Positions 52,312 to 60,515 of a stretch of 64,000 nt of DNA are shown here, in pieces; within the stretch, counting starts at the first letter, position 1; each line of letters begins with the position of its first letter. The DNA is from Flavilitoribacter nigricans DSM 23189 = NBRC 102662 (GTDB taxonomy: Bacteria; Bacteroidota; Bacteroidia; Chitinophagales; Saprospiraceae), in contig NZ_PDUD01000027.1 in assembly GCF_002646595.1 (NCBI RefSeq), forward strand, positions 167,045-231,044, read 5' to 3'. Under the pieces are notes generated by a model, which had not been told where the DNA came from, made no database searches, and saw nothing but the letters and a program-made list of their open reading frames with translations. A program made the position numbers and the translations under genes.

Positions 52312-53931
52312 TCATTCCTGTTGCGTCCAGGAGTGCCAGTTGCTACCGTCCTGGTAGAGGATCGCGGCGGCCCGGGGACGGTCCCGCCACTCGAGGCGGT
52401 AATGGTGGCCTTCATTGTGAAAGATAAAGCTGGAATCCCGATAACTCGAAGCGCCGATGCCCCGTCGCCACCACCAGTTGCCCCATTGCCGGAAGGTCAC
52501 CTTCAGGTCATTGCTATCCGGTTCTACCAGCACGCCGTCGGTGGGGAACACCATATTGTACTGCACTACTTCCTCCAGCACGCCGCTGTAGGGTTGCCGC
52601 TTCACGTACTGCAAAGCGTCGGCAAAAGCGCGGTCCTTTCCCGAAAAATCCCGGAACATGGGCGCTCCCTGCAGGTTGTCGGGCAAATTCAACAGATAAC
52701 AACTGTCTCGATCGTAGGCCGGAAAATCATCCAGCAAAGTCCGGTAGACCCGGGTAGACTGGGCCCAGTACAGGTTCGTACGCTGGAGTAATCCGATTGA
52801 AATGAACAGGTAAACCCCGGTCAGAAAATAATATAAGCCGCGGGGCAGCCGGCTGAGCAGCGCCACCCAGGCCGGATAAAAGAATAGGGCGGGAAGATAG
52901 CCGTAACGGTCGTTCTCGATGTGGAGTAGATAATTGAAATACAAATTCAGTACCGGTACCAGTGCAATGAAGGTGGCCAGACCGAAAGCCCAGGTCAACT
53001 GCGCCCGGCGATCCACGTGTCGAAAGCTTCGGAACATCCAGGCCAGCAGGCCAAGGCTGAGCAGAGTGAGGAGGATCAGTCCGAATGGTTGCCGCAACCA
53101 GACGGCCACGCTTTCTTTCCAGGGATGGGGCCAGTAGCGGCTGAAGGCGGCCATTTTAACGAAATACCGGCCTACATTGGCGATCATATCCCCCAGCGGG
53201 AACTGTAGATGCACTTCGCTCCCGTAGTGTCCGATCCAGCTACCCAGCAGGGCCCGGTTGCCTACGAAATACAATCCGACCAGCGAAAACTGGGGGATGG
53301 TCAGCCGGTAGAGTGCTTCTTTCAATTCACCCCGCCGGTGTTGCCACAGGATCAGGATCAGGCCGAGTATGGGTGCAATGACGGCCAGTTCGTAGGTCAG
53401 CAAAGCGGCGATCTGTAACCCCAGGATAGTCCAAAATATAGTGGCCTTTGGCGTTTCGAGCCAGCGGCTTATGTGCCAGAGCATGCCGAGCAGCAAAGTG
53501 GTAACCAGGAGATAGTGAAAACCTACCCGCCATACGATCACTTCGGTGGCGTAGGGACTGAAGAGAAACAGCAACGCTCCGGCTGCTGCCGGGAGTTGCG
53601 CCGAACGTTCCGTGCCCGATCCCAGCAGTCTCCGCACGAGGAAGAACAGTAAAGCCGCATTGATCGTATGCAGGAGCGTCATACTGAGGTGCCAGCCCCA
53701 GCCTTCAAGACTGTAGCTGTGGTAAAAGAAGTAATAAAAAACACTGGATACGGGTTGGAGGGCGGGGAAACCGAAACTACCGGGTATTCCGGCTGCGCCG
53801 TGGGTCTCGATGCGTTCGGCCAATCCGGTAAAATCCGTCACGAAACCGGCCAGCCGGGTAGGCAGATATAGCAATTGCAGGATAACCGCTGCGATTGCCA
53901 GGCCCAACCATTGCCAGTTTATGCTCTTCAT
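52312..53931 (-). CDS. Polytopic membrane protein, GT-C glycosyltransferase-like
   Basis: 539 residues with about ten to eleven membrane segments in the first 400 residues (WLGLAIAAVILQLLYLPTRL, MTLLHTINAALLFFLVRRLL, LLVTTLLLGMLWHISRWL, LLTYELAVIAPILGLILIL and so on) and a soluble C-terminal domain (about 420-539). The profile, with a first periplasmic loop rich in aromatic residues after TM1, is that of GT-C/TMTC-like mannosyl or oligosaccharide transferases, but no DE motif stands out, so it may be an O-antigen-type protein. The promoter is at 53985-53992. Function inferred from topology only. Confidence 0.6.
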   Translation of the reverse strand: MKSINWQWLGLAIAAVILQLLYLPTRLAGFVTDFTGLAERIETHGAAGIPGSFGFPALQPVSSVFYYFFYHSYSLEGWGWHLSMTLLHTINAALLFFLVRRLLGSGTERSAQLPAAAGALLFLFSPYATEVIVWRVGFHYLLVTTLLLGMLWHISRWLETPKATIFWTILGLQIAALLTYELAVIAPILGLILILWQHRRGELKEALYRLTIPQFSLVGLYFVGNRALLGSWIGHYGSEVHLQFPLGDMIANVGRYFVKMAAFSRYWPHPWKESVAVWLRQPFGLILLTLLSLGLLAWMFRSFRHVDRRAQLTWAFGLATFIALVPVLNLYFNYLLHIENDRYGYLPALFFYPAWVALLSRLPRGLYYFLTGVYLFISIGLLQRTNLYWAQSTRVYRTLLDDFPAYDRDSCYLLNLPDNLQGAPMFRDFSGKDRAFADALQYVKRQPYSGVLEEVVQYNMVFPTDGVLVEPDSNDLKVTFRQWGNWWWRRGIGASSYRDSSFIFHNEGHHYRLEWRDRPRAAAILYQDGSNWHSWTQQE

Positions 53932-53984
53932 GCCGGATTTTTATCGATGGGGCCCGGATGGGCCGGTCTGCAAATATCCCGCAA

Positions 53985-53992
53985 CAAAGGTA
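53985..53992 (-). promoter_or_regulatory. -7 element for the GT-C-like gene
   Basis: TACCTTTG on the minus strand matches TAnnTTTG; no good TTG at -33. It lies 53 bp before the ATG. Confidence 0.4.
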
Positions 53993-54042
53993 GGTTAATG
54001 GAGGAAAGCGCAGAAATTTTTTTTCCTAACTTTGGTATGCAT

Positions 54043-54050
54043 TACCTTTG
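54043..54050 (+). promoter_or_regulatory. -7 element upstream of corA
   Basis: TACCTTTG (54043-54050); TTT sits at the -33 distance (54021-54023). TAACTTTG at 54027-54034 is a second match. The coding start is 120 bp downstream. Confidence 0.5.
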
Positions 54051-54169
54051 GCTGATCCCGGAGGGCAGTGGGCGGTGGAAAGACAATGTCGATCTGCTGG
54101 TTTGCGCGCTATCCGGGAGAAACCACCAAAATTGGTGTATCCTGCAATAACATCCTAAAAAATAGCTTC

Positions 54170-55216
54170 ATGCCAAATCGCGGTAAGATTGGTTTGCCAC
54201 CCGGTAGTTTGATCTTTACGGGAGAGAAGAAAACGGAAGACACCCACCTGAAGCTGATCCAGTATAATGAGTCGATCTACAACGCTCAGCGCTTCTCCAA
54301 CGCCATGCCGGATATCGGGCTGGATCCTTCTTACGTCACCTGGCTGGACGTACGCGGTTTGCACGATGTGGTACTGATCGAAGAAGTTGGTCGCTTTTTC
54401 AAGATCCACCCGCTGGCGCTGGAAGATGTACTGGATACGAGCCAGCGGCCCAAATTCGACGAATACGATAACGGGATCTTTCTCATCATCCGTTCTCTGG
54501 ATTTCGATGAATCCGAACTGGAAATTGAGACGGAACAGGTAGGCATTTTTGTAGGAGAGCATTTTGCCGTTTCTTTCCAGGAGCGGGCCGAGGATCTTTT
54601 TGCCCCCATCGAATTGCGTCTGGCCGGCAGTAGTGGTAAGATCCGGAAACGCGGGAGTGATTATCTGGCCTACGCCCTCATCGATAATATGGTCGACAAC
54701 TATCTGGTTACCCTCGAAAAAATAGAAAAACAGGTGGATAATCTGGAAGAGGTGATCATGGCCAATCCGGAATCCCGGACCAAAGGTCGCATTCACGAAC
54801 TCCGGTTGGCGACCCTCACCATGCGCAAGGCGGTATATCCGCTACGCGAGGCCATCAATCGCTTTACGGATAGCGACCACAAGGTAAAAAGTGAAGAAAC
54901 GGATATCTTTTTGCGCGACCTTTACGATCATACCATACAGGTGATGGATATGATCGAGACTTACCGGGATATGATCAACGGCCTCTATGATCTGTATCTC
55001 TCGGAGATCAGTTTCAAGATGAACAATGTGATGCAGGTGCTCACCATCATTTCCACCATCTTTATACCCTTATCCTTTCTGGCCGGCGTCTACGGGATGA
55101 ACTTTCAGCATATGCCGGAACTGCAATACAAATACGGATATTTCGTGCTTTGGGCCATTATGATCACCGTGGCCGGCGGACTGATGGTATTTTTCCGCAA
55201 GAAAAAATGGCTCTGA
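54170..55216 (+). CDS. corA: Magnesium/cobalt transporter CorA family
   Basis: Start at ATG 54170, 348 residues. Long cytoplasmic funnel domain with EEVGRFFKIHPLALEDVLDT, QRPKFDEYDNGIFLIIRSLD and a long helix (EKIEKQVDNLEEVIMANPES), then two TM helices at the C-terminus; the selectivity signature GMN is at 309-311 in AGVYGMNFQHMPE, followed by YGYFVLWAIMITVAGGLMVF and the basic end RKKKWL. It imports Mg2+ (or Co2+/Ni2+) as a homopentamer. The TM1-TM2 order and GMN are intact. The start could be up to 34 codons higher but those residues look unconserved. Single gene. Confidence 0.95.
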   Translation: MPNRGKIGLPPGSLIFTGEKKTEDTHLKLIQYNESIYNAQRFSNAMPDIGLDPSYVTWLDVRGLHDVVLIEEVGRFFKIHPLALEDVLDTSQRPKFDEYDNGIFLIIRSLDFDESELEIETEQVGIFVGEHFAVSFQERAEDLFAPIELRLAGSSGKIRKRGSDYLAYALIDNMVDNYLVTLEKIEKQVDNLEEVIMANPESRTKGRIHELRLATLTMRKAVYPLREAINRFTDSDHKVKSEETDIFLRDLYDHTIQVMDMIETYRDMINGLYDLYLSEISFKMNNVMQVLTIISTIFIPLSFLAGVYGMNFQHMPELQYKYGYFVLWAIMITVAGGLMVFFRKKKWL

Positions 55217-55450
55217 CCGACTACCGGAGGCTGTCCGGCACCATTCGGGTGGCCCGATCCGTGCCTGCCTGAGTACCTTTTAAATAAAAATTAAATTTTT
55301 TTCTATTGCTTCAGTGACCTGCCCCGACCGGCTCCGTCATAAGAGTGTTCGTTTGATAAATTTAACGATCCCGTATTACATACTATCCAAACAAAAAACA
55401 TTTTCTATACACGTCATCCCTCCTATCCCCAATTTAGATAGCGGTCAAAT

Positions 55451-55486
55451 GCCTGCATTGTCATCAATGCGGGCGTTTGTTTTTTT
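55451..55486 (+). terminator. Intrinsic terminator
   Basis: GCCTGCATTG (55451-55460) and CAATGCGGGC (55465-55474) with loop TCAT and one G-T pair, then GTTTGTTTTTTT. It could end corA transcription 234 bp upstream or sit in the leader of the next gene, whose ATG is at 55546. Confidence 0.65.
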
Positions 55487-55545
55487 GGTTTTGCTCAAAG
55501 TGCCGTACCTTTCGAATTATTATCAACCTCCGAACAGGTCTCTTT

Positions 55546-56370
55546 ATGCAAAAAAAACTGCTACTCCTTTTATTACTAGCTACCGGTTATATGCTTCGCG
55601 CCCAAACTACCGAGATCGGGGTGACGGCCGGTGCCGCCTTTTATCGCGGCGAACTGTCCAGTGATAATTTCCTGGATTTTAGCGCGATCGAGCAACCCGC
55701 ACTGGGCTTTCAGGTGCGCTTTTCTCCCTTTACCCGTTTTTCCGGGCGTCTGGAAGGTTTGTACGCCAAGATCAGTTCCGCCGATGAAAACTCCGCTAAT
55801 GTGCCGGGCTTAAATTTTCAAAGCACCGTCTACGATGCCCACATTCTGCTGGAATGGAATATGATCGACGCCAATTTCGGACCCAGTACGGGGCTGACAC
55901 CCTACCTTTTCGGAGGGATTGGCGGTATCTACTTCGAGTCTCAAACCGAATTTCAGGGAGAACTCATCGATCTGCAACCGCTCGGAACGGAAGGGCAGGG
56001 GATCGATGGATACGACGACAAGTACAATCAGCTCAATGCGGCCATCCCTTTCGGTCTGGGTATCCGCTTCTGGCTGGGTGACCGCATTTCACTGCTCGTG
56101 GAGGGCAGTACCCGCTTCCTCTTTACCGATTATCTGGATGATGTGAGCGGCCGGTCGGTTGTGTATGAGGACATCCTGCTGGGCAACGGTCCGACGGCGG
56201 CCGCCCTCAGTAATCCCAATATTATTCCGGGCTCCGATGAAGCTACGCAACCCTATCGCCGGGGAGATTCCCGCAATGACGGTCTTTATTTCCTCAATCT
56301 GACCCTGACCTACCGGACCGACGGCGGTCGGATGGGTATCAAGGTGCGGAAAAATTGTCCGACTTTTTAG
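55546..56370 (+). CDS. Outer-membrane beta-barrel protein, DUF6089-like
   Basis: Start at ATG 55546 (274 residues), where a signal peptide begins (MQKKLLLLLLLATGYMLRAQ). Mature part begins TTEIGVTAGAAFYRGELS and has about eight to ten amphipathic strands (LGFQVRFSPFTRFSGRLEG, LTPYLFGGIGGIYFES, IPFGLGIRFWLGDRISLLVE, RFLFTDYLDDVSG) and a strand near the end (NDGLYFLNLTLTYRTDGG). The phrase AAFYRGELS and TDYLDDVSG are what I recall from DUF6089 barrels, common in this phylum, function unknown. A terminator precedes it at 55451-55486. Confidence 0.75.
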   Translation: MQKKLLLLLLLATGYMLRAQTTEIGVTAGAAFYRGELSSDNFLDFSAIEQPALGFQVRFSPFTRFSGRLEGLYAKISSADENSANVPGLNFQSTVYDAHILLEWNMIDANFGPSTGLTPYLFGGIGGIYFESQTEFQGELIDLQPLGTEGQGIDGYDDKYNQLNAAIPFGLGIRFWLGDRISLLVEGSTRFLFTDYLDDVSGRSVVYEDILLGNGPTAAALSNPNIIPGSDEATQPYRRGDSRNDGLYFLNLTLTYRTDGGRMGIKVRKNCPTF

Positions 56371-56525
56371 ACTTGAATAATGTTGGAAGGGTGTTTACGT
56401 CTTAAAACGTTTGAACGTTAGGAAGTTGAGAGATCAAAGGTAATCTGTCATTTTCAACTTCCTAATGTTCCGAACTTCTTGAAGTCCAAATTTCCTGGAC
56501 TCCAAACAGCCAAAACTTTCGATCC

Positions 56526-57020
56526 TCAGAACCGCTTAGTATACCGGTCCGTCGGTTCCATGCCGCGGGTGTCGCAGTATTTCTGGTGGCGGGCTTCGGC
56601 GGGCCAGAAGGTAGTAGCTTCCTGCAACTCGGTTACCGCTTCGATCCCTCTGGTCTGTAAATCTGCGATCAGTTGTTGGGCAATCCTGAACTGTTCCTCA
56701 TCCGTATAGAAAATGGCCGAACGGTATTGCCCACCCTTCGCCCGACGATCGATGGATGGATCGTGGATCTCAAAAAAATACTTGGCCAGTGTAGTAAAAT
56801 CCGTTTGCTCCGGATCGAAAGTCACTTCCACGGCTTCGGCGTGGCCGGTGAGTTTCCCGCAAACGGTATGGTAGGATGGATCATCGGTATGGCCTCCGGT
56901 GTATCCCACCCGGGTGGAAATAACACCAGGCAGCCGGCTGAAGGCGTATTCTTTACTCCAGAAACAGCCGGCTGCGAAGATGGCTACTGATTTTTTTTTT
57001 CCTGATGTTGTTTTTCCCAT
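56526..57020 (-). CDS. msrA: Peptide methionine-(S)-S-oxide reductase MsrA
   Basis: 164 residues. Catalytic C19 in [12 protein letters not shown], then [57 protein letters not shown], the usual MsrA core. It reduces Met-S-sulfoxide in proteins with thioredoxin-type donors. Its ATG at 57020 lies inside the msrB gene, so the two overlap by 37 bp, in different frames, across ten consecutive A (57000-56991 on the coding strand). A single extra A would fuse MsrB and MsrA into one chain. Last gene of the DUF2007-msrB-msrA operon. Confidence 0.93.
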   Translation of the reverse strand: MGKTTSGKKKSVAIFAAGCFWSKEYAFSRLPGVISTRVGYTGGHTDDPSYHTVCGKLTGHAEAVEVTFDPEQTDFTTLAKYFFEIHDPSIDRRAKGGQYRSAIFYTDEEQFRIAQQLIADLQTRGIEAVTELQEATTFWPAEARHQKYCDTRGMEPTDRYTKRF

Positions 57021-57385
57021 TCCGCCCGGGGGATGAATTTCATGGAAAGGGAATTCACGCAGTGACGGGTATTTTTATCGGTCAGTCTTTCCCCGATAAA
57101 GACGTGTCCAAGGTGGCCGTCGCAGTTGTTGCAAAGGATCTCGGTCCGGCGTCCGTCCGCATCGCGTTCGCGGCGCACTGCTCCGGGGATCTCATCGTCA
57201 AAACTGGGCCAGCCGCATCCGGAATCAAATTTGTCTTTTGAATCGTAAAGTGGCGCATCACAACGGCGGCAGATGAATACCCCGTCTCTTTTAAAGTCGT
57301 TGTACTCTCCGGTAAAAGGTCTTTCAGTTCCTTTGTGTTCTATGATATAGGCTTCTTCTGGGGTTAGTGGATTGTAGTCAGTCAT
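56984..57385 (-). CDS. msrB: Peptide methionine-(R)-S-oxide reductase MsrB
   Basis: 133 residues. Zinc site C39-x-x-C42 and C85-x-x-C88 ([27 protein letters not shown]), the second Cys in [14 protein letters not shown], and catalytic C109 in [11 protein letters not shown]. MsrB reduces Met-R-sulfoxide. It ends [10 protein letters not shown], encoded through the A10 run, then TAG. The next reading frame (msrA) starts 37 bp before this stop. Starts 8 bp after the DUF2007 gene, so the three are one operon. Confidence 0.95.
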   Translation of the reverse strand: MTDYNPLTPEEAYIIEHKGTERPFTGEYNDFKRDGVFICRRCDAPLYDSKDKFDSGCGWPSFDDEIPGAVRRERDADGRRTEILCNNCDGHLGHVFIGERLTDKNTRHCVNSLSMKFIPRAEWEKQHQEKKNQ

Positions 57386-57393
57386 TTTAAGTT

Positions 57394-57612
57394 TTATTCT
57401 GCTTTAATTAAATCGTTCTCGGCAAGTACCTTGCGTGCATGTTCCGCTTTTTCTTCTACCGTATAAAGTTTTGCTTCTCCCAGAGAGGGGATCACGGAAT
57501 CCGGAGTTGTCAAAATGTGGCTTTCGATCCCATTTTGTTTCAATACGTCTTCGGCGATCTTTGCCTGATAGGTTTCGTTGGCAGTGAAAATTAATACCCA
57601 GCCTTCTTTCAT
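57394..57612 (-). CDS. DUF2007-family protein (putative signal transducing)
   Basis: Start at ATG 57612 ([19 protein letters not shown]), 72 residues, the typical length. Features [59 protein letters not shown] match the DUF2007 ferredoxin-like fold of unknown role. First gene of the operon with msrB and msrA, 8 bp upstream of msrB. An upstream -7 element is at 57663-57670. Confidence 0.8.
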   Translation of the reverse strand: MKEGWVLIFTANETYQAKIAEDVLKQNGIESHILTTPDSVIPSLGEAKLYTVEEKAEHARKVLAENDLIKAE

Positions 57613-57662
57613 GTTTATTTGGTTTTGGTGATCGTTGGTACGGATTGTCATCCAATCCTCAA

Positions 57663-57670
57663 CAAATTTA
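57663..57670 (-). promoter_or_regulatory. -7 element for the DUF2007-msrB-msrA operon
   Basis: TAAATTTG on the minus strand. The -33 match is weak (GTG with a 21-nt spacer). Start codon is 51 bp downstream. Confidence 0.45.
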
Positions 57671-57858
57671 TTTGTCTTGCTATTTATATAACACGAATAC
57701 GCGGCCATAGGTTAAGCCCGAATGGTAAAATTTGTGCTTTTGGTAACCATCTGTTCGCCGACGGACCAATACCCTTGGATCGCAGTCCCGGCACCGGACT
57801 GCACCCGGTATGGACATGGGCCGCAAAACGGATCGTCGCCATGCTTACCGTTTCTCAC

Positions 57859-57889
57859 TTGGGCCGGCCCGCAATGTATCTTAACTTTG
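57859..57889 (+). promoter_or_regulatory. Promoter immediately before pdeM
   Basis: TTG (57859-57861), 20 nt, TAACTTTG (57882-57889). Transcription would begin at about 57894-57896, which is the ATG of pdeM, implying a leaderless transcript. Confidence 0.6.
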
Positions 57890-57893
57890 CCGG

Positions 57894-58556
57894 ATGTCCG
57901 AAATAAAAAAATACCCGGTACAGGTAGCGGAACAGCACCTGTACCTGCATCCTTTTCGCTGTATCTACTGGCAGGAGCATGAAGCGCTGCTGATCGCCGA
58001 TCTTCACCTAGGCAAAGCCCGGCATTTTCGACGCTCGGGGATCGCGGTGCCCCTGGCGGTGGCCGATGCCAATCTGGATAAGCTCATCAGCGTGATCTGG
58101 GATTTCCAGCCCAAACGGGTACTTTTTCTCGGCGATCTTTTCCACAGTGAGTTCAACCGGCAGTGGATGGAATTCTGTGAATTGCTGGACCAGTTCAGCG
58201 GCGTTTCCTTTGAGCTGATCGCCGGTAACCACGATATTCTCGATCCGTCCTTCTACGAACAGGCCGGGCTAAAAGTGCATCTCAACGGCCTGCAGCTTAA
58301 GCCTTTTTTACTGACGCACCATCCACTGGAAGATTTCTCGGGTGATGAGGGGTATAATCTGGCGGGACATATCCACCCCGGGGTGCGACTTCACGGGAAC
58401 GGCCGGCAAAGGTTGAAGTTACCCTGCTTCTTTTTCGGCCGGCACCAGGGATTGCTGCCGGCATTCGGGGAATTTACCGGACTAGCAACCCTGCCGGTAG
58501 GTCCGGATGATGCGGTTTTTGTGATCGTGGAAGACGAGGTGGTGCGGATGAGCTGA
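57894..58556 (+). CDS. pdeM: Ligase-associated metallophosphoesterase PdeM
   Basis: 220 residues. Calcineurin-type metal motifs in order: D36 and H38 in IADLHLGKARHFR, D81 in FLGDLFHSEFN, N112-H113 in AGNHD, H142 in LTHHPLEDFSG, H159 and H161 in AGHIHPGVRL. The ADLHLGKA form with an Arg-rich following segment is that of PdeM, the phosphoesterase usually encoded beside an ATP-dependent DNA ligase, an Lhr-like helicase and an exonuclease in a DNA damage response locus. None of those partners is in this window, so it is separated from them here or the set is incomplete. Start is right behind a consensus promoter. Confidence 0.9.
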   Translation: MSEIKKYPVQVAEQHLYLHPFRCIYWQEHEALLIADLHLGKARHFRRSGIAVPLAVADANLDKLISVIWDFQPKRVLFLGDLFHSEFNRQWMEFCELLDQFSGVSFELIAGNHDILDPSFYEQAGLKVHLNGLQLKPFLLTHHPLEDFSGDEGYNLAGHIHPGVRLHGNGRQRLKLPCFFFGRHQGLLPAFGEFTGLATLPVGPDDAVFVIVEDEVVRMS

Positions 58557-58608
58557 ATGCTTATCTTCCAAAAGGCGGTACTTCGATTATTAATCTTGCA
58601 GAGGCCAA

Positions 58609-58905
58609 TCAAATACTGTGAGTGGCCCGTGCCTGTTCATAGCATTGCCTACAAACCACCTTGGCTGCACTAAATTTTTTAAACGGACGGCTCATCTTCT
58701 TTTTTTTCTGGAAGAAATACTCACACGCATAACACCACGCCTGCAGATCGTCCGGATCAGCATTATTTTCCATAAATCCAAGTGGGACTTTTGAGGATAA
58801 AAGGTGAGCACATAAGATAGCTGTTAATACTTTATCGTGGAGGCATTCAGGCTCAGACATTGGATCATCTGTCATATTCGAATATTCTAATTTTTCAAGG
58901 TGCAA
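58609..58905 (-). CDS. Small zinc-ribbon-like protein
   Basis: 98 residues with two CxxC pairs, C58-x-x-C61 (WCYACEYFF) and C85-x-x-C88 (VCRQCYE), spaced by a Lys-rich segment (QKKKKMSRPFKKF), a likely zinc-binding fold. The frame starts at 58905, 11 bp inside the end of the barrel gene upstream, or may start at an internal Met (58875 or 58860). Last gene of a four-gene leftward operon. Function unknown. Confidence 0.6.
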   Translation of the reverse strand: MHLEKLEYSNMTDDPMSEPECLHDKVLTAILCAHLLSSKVPLGFMENNADPDDLQAWCYACEYFFQKKKKMSRPFKKFSAAKVVCRQCYEQARATHSI

Positions 58906-59677
58906 ATTTATAGCCTATCCCCAACCCGACGGAGAACGTGCCGTTTATACGGTCATAATCATAAGTATTCACCTCGATGGCCTCCGTGTAGGTATTCCTG
59001 ATCTGCTCCGTATACGAGAATTGCGTTATGAAACCATATAACTGCGTATGGAGATCAAGGGTAAACCGCTTGCCCAGATGACAGGCAAGGGTAAGGCCCG
59101 TCATCACCGTAAAACCATCGTGCGCGGTGCTTGCCCTATTGCTCTGGTACGTGATCTGGAGGTGATTATTTCTATTTATTTCCTTGAGGTAAACATTCGA
59201 CCTTTTGGCGTAAAATGAAGTAGCCCCGATCTGCAATTTGGGGATCAGGCTGATCTTATTGAAATCCTTTCGATAGACGACCCCCAGATATATATTGGTA
59301 TTTATGTTGGGTTCTTCCCCGTATTTAAAGGGGCCGGAAGTGACCAGATAATTTTGTTCGTATCTGGCAGCTAAGGTTTGTAGCAGCCTTTCTCCATTTT
59401 TATTCGGATCCGTAAACGGGTTTCCCTGGATGGTTACACTCAGCCCCCAATTGGAAGCGAAGAAATAATTCGCAGTGATGAATTGCCAATACACATATTG
59501 ATCGTCGTAGTCAATAAGCAGATCGGTTATTGCACCGGTTTTTAGTTTTGCCAGAGGAAGGGCGATGCCGGCATTGGTTTGCAATTGCCATCTTACGAAT
59601 GCCGGTGGGTTGTTCTGACCGGATAAATGAACCCCCCAAATCAGCGCCAAAACCAGGAGAAGCGATTGGGTTTTCAT
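58895..59677 (-). CDS. Exported beta-barrel-like protein
   Basis: 260 residues: signal peptide 1-20 (MKTQSLLLVLALIWGVHLSG), then strand-rich sequence with NAGIALPLAKLKTG, NYFFASNWGLSVTIQGNPF, LGVVYRKDFNKISLIPKLQI, GLTLACHLGKRFTLDLHTQ, FSVGLGIGYKFAP. The terminal strand pattern and Gly-aromatic alternation fit an 8-12-strand outer-membrane barrel. The start (ATG 59677) overlaps the stop of the lipoprotein gene by 4 bp (ATGA), so translation is coupled. No family recognised. AT-richer than most of the window. Confidence 0.65.
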   Translation of the reverse strand: MKTQSLLLVLALIWGVHLSGQNNPPAFVRWQLQTNAGIALPLAKLKTGAITDLLIDYDDQYVYWQFITANYFFASNWGLSVTIQGNPFTDPNKNGERLLQTLAARYEQNYLVTSGPFKYGEEPNINTNIYLGVVYRKDFNKISLIPKLQIGATSFYAKRSNVYLKEINRNNHLQITYQSNRASTAHDGFTVMTGLTLACHLGKRFTLDLHTQLYGFITQFSYTEQIRNTYTEAIEVNTYDYDRINGTFSVGLGIGYKFAP

Positions 59678-60282
59678 AGCAGATCAATTATCGAGGAGCT
59701 TTTGCTAAGCACCCGGCCATCAGAAAGTTCAAGTGATACGGCGAATTGGTGAGCTCCGGTGGCCGGTGGTGGGGTCATCAGCATCAGATCAAATTTTAGA
59801 ATATCGTATTCCAGGTCGTATACTTCATTCCGGAGATTAGAGATGAATTCATCAATAGAGATAAACTCGGTCGAAAGCAGCACGCTGAAATACTCGCTTA
59901 CATCGCTTCCGCTTAAATGAGTATCATCAAAATCCCGCAAAGTGGTTATCTGGATAGTAAGTATGCTGTCCAGAGGTTGGAATACGGTTTCCGGCGGGCA
60001 TTCACAGCTGAAAGCAAAAGCAGAGGTCACGAACAGCGGTGTGGATCTCTGGTGACAAAGGTCCTGTTTGCGTTCTACGTTTACCCTCAGCCCGAAGGCC
60101 TCCTTCAGGATCATCTTGTTGGAACTTACCTCCGGCTGAAGTCGGGAATTGTCGAGTTCCTCAACGGAGATCGAGCAATTGGTATAATCGAAAAACATGC
60201 TTTCGAGGCATTCGCAACAACTGGACAGGATATTGACGGCCACTGGAATCAGTAAGACCACGAGCACTTTATTCCATTTCAT
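59674..60282 (-). CDS. Lipoprotein of unknown function
   Basis: 202 residues. Signal peptide with lipobox near residues 18-22 (NILSSCCECLE), lipidation at C22 or C23. The mature part is Ser/Asp-rich with LDSILTIQITTLRDFDDTHL and a Thr/Pro stretch (MLMTPPPATGAHQF), without a recognised domain. First gene of the operon that continues with the barrel (4-bp overlap) and the zinc-ribbon gene. A -7 promoter match lies at 60351-60358. The lipoprotein-barrel pairing suggests an envelope complex, which is inference. Confidence 0.65.
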   Translation of the reverse strand: MKWNKVLVVLLIPVAVNILSSCCECLESMFFDYTNCSISVEELDNSRLQPEVSSNKMILKEAFGLRVNVERKQDLCHQRSTPLFVTSAFAFSCECPPETVFQPLDSILTIQITTLRDFDDTHLSGSDVSEYFSVLLSTEFISIDEFISNLRNEVYDLEYDILKFDLMLMTPPPATGAHQFAVSLELSDGRVLSKSSSIIDLL

Positions 60283-60350
60283 AAACTACACTTGAATGGT
60301 GAGAGAGATGAGGGTTGCGCGCAGGGAAACCGCAAGCGTAGAAGCGGGAT

Positions 60351-60358
60351 CAAAGGTA
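60351..60358 (-). promoter_or_regulatory. -7 element for the lipoprotein/barrel operon
   Basis: TACCTTTG on the minus strand, matching TAnnTTTG; 68 bp before the ATG. No TTG at the expected -33 distance. Confidence 0.4.
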
Positions 60359-60515
60359 CCGTTTTACCGCTGACAGGACTGCCATGGCCCCATGTTCGTA
60401 AGACACTACCTACGGTAAGCATCCTACCTATCTATAACGAAATGGAAAGCAAGATTTCACCAAAAAAACCAAACCTTAACACACTAACATTCACACATTT
60501 CCACCTTCATACGTT

